A stretch of 6,332 nucleotides of DNA, taken from an uncultured Lachnospiraceae bacterium. GTDB lineage: Bacteria; Bacillota; Clostridia; Lachnospirales; Lachnospiraceae. The translations under genes and the position numbers were made by a program. Positions 6,148 through 6,332 of this stretch are shown here, piece after piece. Numbering within the stretch: the stretch's first letter is position 1; each line of letters opens with the position of its first letter. The notes below the pieces were generated by a model that made no database searches, was not told the origin of the DNA, and saw nothing but the letters and a program-made list of their open reading frames with translations. The DNA lies in NCBI GenBank assembly GCA_947068385.1, contig CAMTBF010000229.1, positions 1 to 6,332 of the forward strand, written 5' to 3'.

Positions 6148-6332
<185 letters not shown>

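Overview
The window is GC-rich, and every gene I can support lies on the minus strand. Transcription therefore runs from high to low coordinates. The protein style suggests an anaerobic, acetate-forming Firmicute, most likely a GC-rich member of the Lachnospiraceae/Clostridia. The clues are a linked phosphotransacetylase/acetate kinase pair, a clostridial-type C39 peptidase family, a clostridial-type small UvrD helicase, frequent AGG arginine codons, and AAGGAG-like ribosome binding sites. I cannot name a species.

Layout in transcription order: (1) 6332-6148, the last 60 codons of phosphate acetyltransferase (pta), cut by the window edge. (2) 6116-4920, a complete acetate kinase (ackA), 31 bases after pta. 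Together they turn acetyl-CoA into acetate and ATP. (3) 4809-3625, a membrane-anchored C39-like cysteine peptidase with an Arg/Gly/Tyr-rich cytoplasmic tail, preceded by a plausible promoter. (4) 3553-2087, a complete glutamate-tRNA ligase (gltX) with a good candidate promoter. (5) 1964-1, a UvrD/PcrA-type DNA helicase, nearly or exactly complete at the window edge. Its leader carries a 13-bp perfect tandem repeat, and a 12-bp stem-loop lies between it and gltX.

No stretch over about 120 bases lacks a gene. I see no tRNA, rRNA, CRISPR array, insertion sequence, integrase or known defence module. Several long plus-strand reading frames are antisense shadows of the real genes. This is mainly housekeeping DNA: fermentation and energy, translation, and DNA repair. 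The least understood item is the peptidase, whose substrate cannot be read from the sequence. Smaller points of interest are the modified KMSKS and zinc-site residues of GltX, the strand-asymmetric hairpin, the tandem repeat in the helicase leader, and the gene order downstream of ackA.
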